Of a DNA stretch of 37,862 nt, positions 35,540-37,862 are shown one piece after another (the first letter of the stretch is position 1; every line of letters starts with the position of its first letter). The DNA comes from Planctomycetota bacterium (GTDB lineage Bacteria > Planctomycetota > Planctomycetia > Pirellulales > Pirellulaceae): the NCBI GenBank assembly GCA_016872725.1, contig VGZC01000052.1, forward strand, positions 1 through 37,862. Reading direction: 5' to 3'. Both the position numbers and the translations under genes were made by a program. The notes beneath the pieces were generated by a model. That model worked only from the letters and a program-made list of their open reading frames with translations, searched no databases and was not told the DNA's origin.

Positions 35540-35569
35540 TTGATTCCTCGGCGGCGCGGAGCTTAGACT
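35540..35569 (+). promoter_or_regulatory. Candidate promoter of the methyltransferase gene
   Basis: TTGATT (35540-35545) and TAGACT (35564-35569) are 18 nt apart, matching consensus at 4 of 6 positions each. Transcription would start near 35576. If real, the leader to the ATG at 35591 is about 15 nt, and starts at 35603 or 35630 would be equally possible. Confidence 0.35.
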
Positions 35570-35590
35570 TCAAGGCCAACGTCTTATGCG

Positions 35591-36511
35591 ATGGGCTATT
35601 CCATGGTCGAGCCGCACGCTGCGCCTTCGATGACGATACGCGAACTCCTGCGGGAGCCATACGTCGTGACCGACGGAGCTTGGGGGACGCGGCTTCAAGC
35701 GGCCGGGCTCCCGATCGGCGCGTGCCCCGACCCTTGGAACGCCGAGCATCCCGACCGGGTCGAAGAGGTGGCGTCCGCGTACGCCGACGCCGGCAGCCGG
35801 ATCTTGCTGACGAATACGTTTCGCGCGAACCGCATCGCCATGCAAGGAACCGTTTGGGAATCGTCGATCGACGAATTGAATCGCCGTGGCGTCGCGATTT
35901 CGCGGCGGGCGGCCGCGGGACGCGCGTTGGTATTCGGCTCGATCGGGCCGAGCGGCAAGATCCTGATGACGGGTGAGGTTTCGGCCGATGCGCTCGGCGA
36001 CGCGTTCCGCGAACAAGCCGCCGCGCTGGCGTCCGCCGGCGCGGATGCGCTGGTGATCGAGACGATGTCGGATCTGGATGAAGCGCGGATCGCCGTCGAC
36101 GCCGCGCGTTCGACGGAGCTTCCTGTCGCGGTCTGCATGGTCTTCGACTCGGGAACGCGCCATGATCGCACGATGATGGGGCGGACTCCAGAACAATGCG
36201 CCGAGGCGCTGACGATCGCCGGCGCCGACATCGTCGGCGCGAATTGTGGGCAGGGCATCGAAGGGTTTGTGGAAATCGGCCGACGCCTGCGGTCGGCGAC
36301 CGATCGGCCGATCTGGATCAAGGCCAACGCGGGATTGCCTGAGACAAACGGCCATGCGATGCGGTATCCCGGCACGCCTCGGCAATTCGCGGACGCCGTG
36401 CCGTCGTTGATCGATGCGGGAGTCACCTTCCTGGGCGGGTGCTGTGGGACGACGCCGGAACACATCACGGCGCTGGGGAGATCGCTTGCCGAGTACTTCC
36501 GCGCTGCGTGA
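35591..36511 (+). CDS. Homocysteine S-methyltransferase family protein
   Basis: The 306-residue TIM-barrel protein carries the zinc-binding cysteines of this family: Cys219 in GANCGQG and Cys284/Cys285 in GGCCGTTPEH. TDGAWGTRLQ near the N-terminus and SDLDEARIAV are further family features. It would move a methyl group from a donor such as methyltetrahydrofolate, S-methylmethionine or betaine to homocysteine. The size matches stand-alone enzymes, or the first domain of MetH encoded separately. It has no neighbouring cobalamin-binding gene. The start is uncertain among 35591, 35603 and 35630. Confidence 0.88.
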   Translation: MGYSMVEPHAAPSMTIRELLREPYVVTDGAWGTRLQAAGLPIGACPDPWNAEHPDRVEEVASAYADAGSRILLTNTFRANRIAMQGTVWESSIDELNRRGVAISRRAAAGRALVFGSIGPSGKILMTGEVSADALGDAFREQAAALASAGADALVIETMSDLDEARIAVDAARSTELPVAVCMVFDSGTRHDRTMMGRTPEQCAEALTIAGADIVGANCGQGIEGFVEIGRRLRSATDRPIWIKANAGLPETNGHAMRYPGTPRQFADAVPSLIDAGVTFLGGCCGTTPEHITALGRSLAEYFRAA

Positions 36512-36890
36512 AGCCGAGACGCGCGGGTGGCGAGCCCGCGAAGTGCCGACTGGAAGTGCAGGACGACGACGTCGTGGATATCGTGGATGGTCGCGCCCGC
36601 GGTATTGCCCTGGTGCCGCAGCAGGGTCGTCTCGACGGCGGATTCCACGTATCGGGGTGGGACCCGGCATCGTACGCGGATCGAAACGGCCGACGCGTCT
36701 TCGATCACGAAAATCGCGGGACCGACCGGCGAGGCGTTGGCGGGTGTTGAGGCCTTTTTTGGGGAAGGCGCGCAAAAGGCGCCGGGATTCGGATTTGTCG
36801 GCCGATCAGCTGGAATCGCTCCTGGCCAACATGTGGCTTTCCCCCATCACGCCCGGCGGACCTCCGCTCCTGATTCGAGTGTATACCTCG
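36512..36890. other. 379-bp stretch without an assigned gene
   Basis: No recognisable protein was found. On the minus strand one frame, open from about 36840 through a GTG at 36708 and on into the antisense of the upstream gene, has codon choices much like real genes here (for example the segment ESAVETTLLRHQGNTAGATI). It has no identifiable start site or family. It may be a remnant or chance. Confidence 0.4.
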
Positions 36891-37256
36891 TTATGCGTCG
36901 ATCTTTCTTGACGGCAATTTCATTTCTTTCCACACGATGCGAGCGCACTCTCGGTTGAGCCGCACGAGCTGTCGCCGTCGCGTATCGATTACGACGACCG
37001 CTCCCGTGTGGGATTTGACGTAAACGAAAGGCAGACAAACTCCGATCACCCTGTATGGCTGCCCGGCGTCCTCCGACAGGTACCGGACGCGAACCGGCTC
37101 TTCCGGCGCCGGCGCAACGGCAGAGCCGTTCCAATAGAACGAAGGGAGTTCGGTGATTTCACTGATTACGGCCACGAAATCACCGCGAGCGATGTCCTCG
37201 CCGGCGATCCTCGAGGCCACGGTCATTTCCGAATCTGATTGTGTCACGACTTTCAT
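36891..37256 (-). CDS. Small protein of unknown function
   Basis: The 121-residue protein has clean coding character and no signal peptide or membrane segment. Visible features are EMTVASRIAGEDIARGDFVAVISEI, with a beta-rich middle (PVRVRYLSEDAGQPYRVIGV) and a basic tail. The pattern is familiar from small planctomycetal proteins, but I cannot name a function. The start at 37256 is preferred to 37463, because the longer frame runs through the tRNA fragment at 37278-37317. It sits 21 nt past that fragment, so it may be the first gene beyond an integration boundary. Confidence 0.65.
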   Translation of the reverse strand: MKVVTQSDSEMTVASRIAGEDIARGDFVAVISEITELPSFYWNGSAVAPAPEEPVRVRYLSEDAGQPYRVIGVCLPFVYVKSHTGAVVVIDTRRRQLVRLNRECARIVWKEMKLPSRKIDA

Positions 37257-37277
37257 GTCTTGCTTACAGCGAATGAG

Positions 37278-37317
37278 TGGAAGCGGCGGGATTCGAGCCC
37301 GCAACCAACGGGTTATG
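37278..37317 (-). tRNA. 3' half of a tRNA gene with CAU anticodon (partial; attachment-site-like)
   Basis: Read on the minus strand, this is the anticodon CAT followed by AA, then 3' anticodon stem CCCGT, variable loop TGGTT, T-stem GCGGG, loop CTCGAAT, T-stem CCCGC, acceptor 3' strand CGCTTCC and discriminator A. Spacing is exactly that of a tRNA. The sequence before CAT does not pair: CATGG faces CCCGT, and position 33 is C rather than the universal T. No D-arm or 5' acceptor GGAAGCG with a tRNA-like context precedes it. The T-loop also starts with C in place of the usual T54. CCA is not encoded. It is therefore a tRNA half ending at the anticodon, as left by integrase recombination. Confidence 0.7.
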
Positions 37318-37494
37318 GACCATGTACTCCGAACCGGCAGTCGCCGTTTGTTTTCTTGGAAGGCCCAACGAAGTGGTGCCGAGACGTCGTGCCTTTCGGC
37401 ACACCTTAACATGGTGTTGATGTAGTCCCGACCGTCAGTTGGGCAAGTGTTAAGACCATCCAACGAAGAAATGGTTCAGACGTTTTCATCAATC

Positions 37495-37589
37495 GACTCG
37501 ATCAAGGGATTCGATCAAGGACACCCATCTCGGGACTCGATCAAGGACACCCATCTCACATGACTCGATCAAGGACACCCATCTCACAT
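37495..37589. repeat. Tandem 28-bp repeats containing GGACACCCATCTC
   Basis: The unit GACTCGATCAAGG-ACACCCATCTCACAT (28 bp) occurs twice perfectly and without a gap (37534-37561, 37562-37589). It is preceded by a variant with a one-base change (37509-37533) and a half unit at 37495-37507. The lack of spacers rules out a CRISPR array. Confidence 0.85.
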
Positions 37590-37711
37590 GAAACAGGACA
37601 CCCATCTCCTCGGCGATTTGAAAATGGGTGTCCCATGGCGAACCATGAAACAGGACACCCATCTCCTCGGCGATTCCTCGGCGATTTGAAAATGGGTGTC
37701 CCATGGCGAAT
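37590..37711. repeat. Two palindromic units with arms GGACACCCAT/ATGGGTGTCC
   Basis: Each unit contains CAGGACACCCAT, an internal CTCCTCGGCGATT, and ATGGGTGTCCCATGGCGAA, giving a 10-bp perfect stem with a loop of about 18 nt in the first and about 29 nt in the second. The second differs by an 11-bp duplication (CCTCGGCGATT) in its loop. Together with the upstream tandem units there are five direct copies of AGGACACCCATCTC (37518, 37544, 37572, 37595, 37652) and two inverted copies of its core (37624, 37692). This resembles bacterial REP-type palindromes. Confidence 0.8.
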
Positions 37712-37746
37712 TCCATCCCCAATCGGGCGTATCCGCAGTCGCGGCA

Positions 37747-37762
37747 ACGCTCGCCCGAGCGT
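37747..37762. other. Short perfect hairpin next to the repeat array
   Basis: ACGCTCG (37747-37753), loop CC, CGAGCGT (37756-37762). No T-tract follows. The remaining sequence to the window edge has no assignable gene, and frames there translate the repeats. Confidence 0.45.
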
Positions 37763-37862
37763 GCCGGGCGTTCCGAATGGGCGAAGTGAGGCTTGGAACG
37801 GCGTTCCGATCGCTCGACGTTCGCTTCCGCCGACACCAAGTGTCCGGCTCGCGCGGCGGCCG

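Noticed and set aside
37318-37440. Group I intron interrupting the CAU tRNA
   Set aside because: On the minus strand GGTCGGGACTACA (37421-37433) resembles the R element, but no S-element partner (AAG.ATAGTCC) follows, the base before the exon is not G, and no 5' exon with an acceptor GGAAGCG and D-arm is found.
37495-37589. CRISPR-like direct repeats of 28 bp
   Set aside because: The units are adjacent with no unique spacers, one is partial, and no cas gene is present.
37278-37828. tmRNA or permuted tRNA using GGAAGCG (minus strand, 37822-37828) as the 5' acceptor
   Set aside because: The 7-nt match is expected by chance in a region this size. What follows lacks a D-arm, a tag reading frame and tmRNA consensus, and the anticodon-stem spacing at 37278-37317 is tRNA-like.

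Overview
The window looks like a chromosomal segment of a high-GC member of the Planctomycetota (PVC group). The evidence is the combination of families typical of that group: an HzsA-like multihaem-type protein, a formylglycine sulfatase, a PVC-type haem-binding membrane dehydrogenase, a paired DUF1800/DUF1501 module with a Tat signal, a ThuA protein, an Sde182/DUF1593 protein, and extensive exported carbohydrate metabolism. No phage structural genes or intact transposases are visible.

Layout. 1-6582: end of a haem protein, an exported sulfatase (+), an exported Sde182-like nucleoside-hydrolase-fold protein (-), an Fe-S L-serine dehydratase (-), and a C-terminal fragment of a glycan-active enzyme (+). 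6798-17056: a compact exopolysaccharide/O-antigen-type operon (+) of UDP-GlcNAc 2-epimerase, UDP-ManNAc dehydrogenase, a two-domain oxidoreductase, an AsnB-type amidotransferase, a heparinase II/III lyase and a flippase. It makes and amidates an activated uronic sugar, trims a polymer and moves lipid-linked sugars, but has no glycosyltransferase or polymerase. 17017-20547 (-): a 1176-residue exported TPR-CHAT protease-like protein whose 3' end overlaps the flippase gene. 21036-24866: arsenic methyltransferase and arsenate reductase (-) divergent from a copper-type P1B ATPase (+).

25017-25828 is a DUF1778/GNAT toxin-antitoxin pair with a strong promoter whose spacer is a near-complete palindrome. 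25950-32427 (-) is a catabolic operon: gluconolactonase-like protein, sugar isomerase/epimerase, ThuA protein, PVC haem dehydrogenase, then the collapsed remains of a heparinase. 32773-35404 (+) is the DUF1800-DUF1501 pair, followed by a homocysteine S-methyltransferase-family gene. The right end (36891-37862) holds a small unknown protein, the 3' half of a CAU tRNA gene cut at the anticodon (a likely integration scar), and a dense array of direct and inverted repeats around the core GGACACCCAT.

The least explained elements are the exported TPR-CHAT protein with a 378-bp higher-order repeat, the tRNA-half scar plus palindromic array at the right end, and two eroded glycan-enzyme genes. I do not see a multi-gene system that I can call new with confidence. 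Functions are from motif recognition only; no database search was possible.
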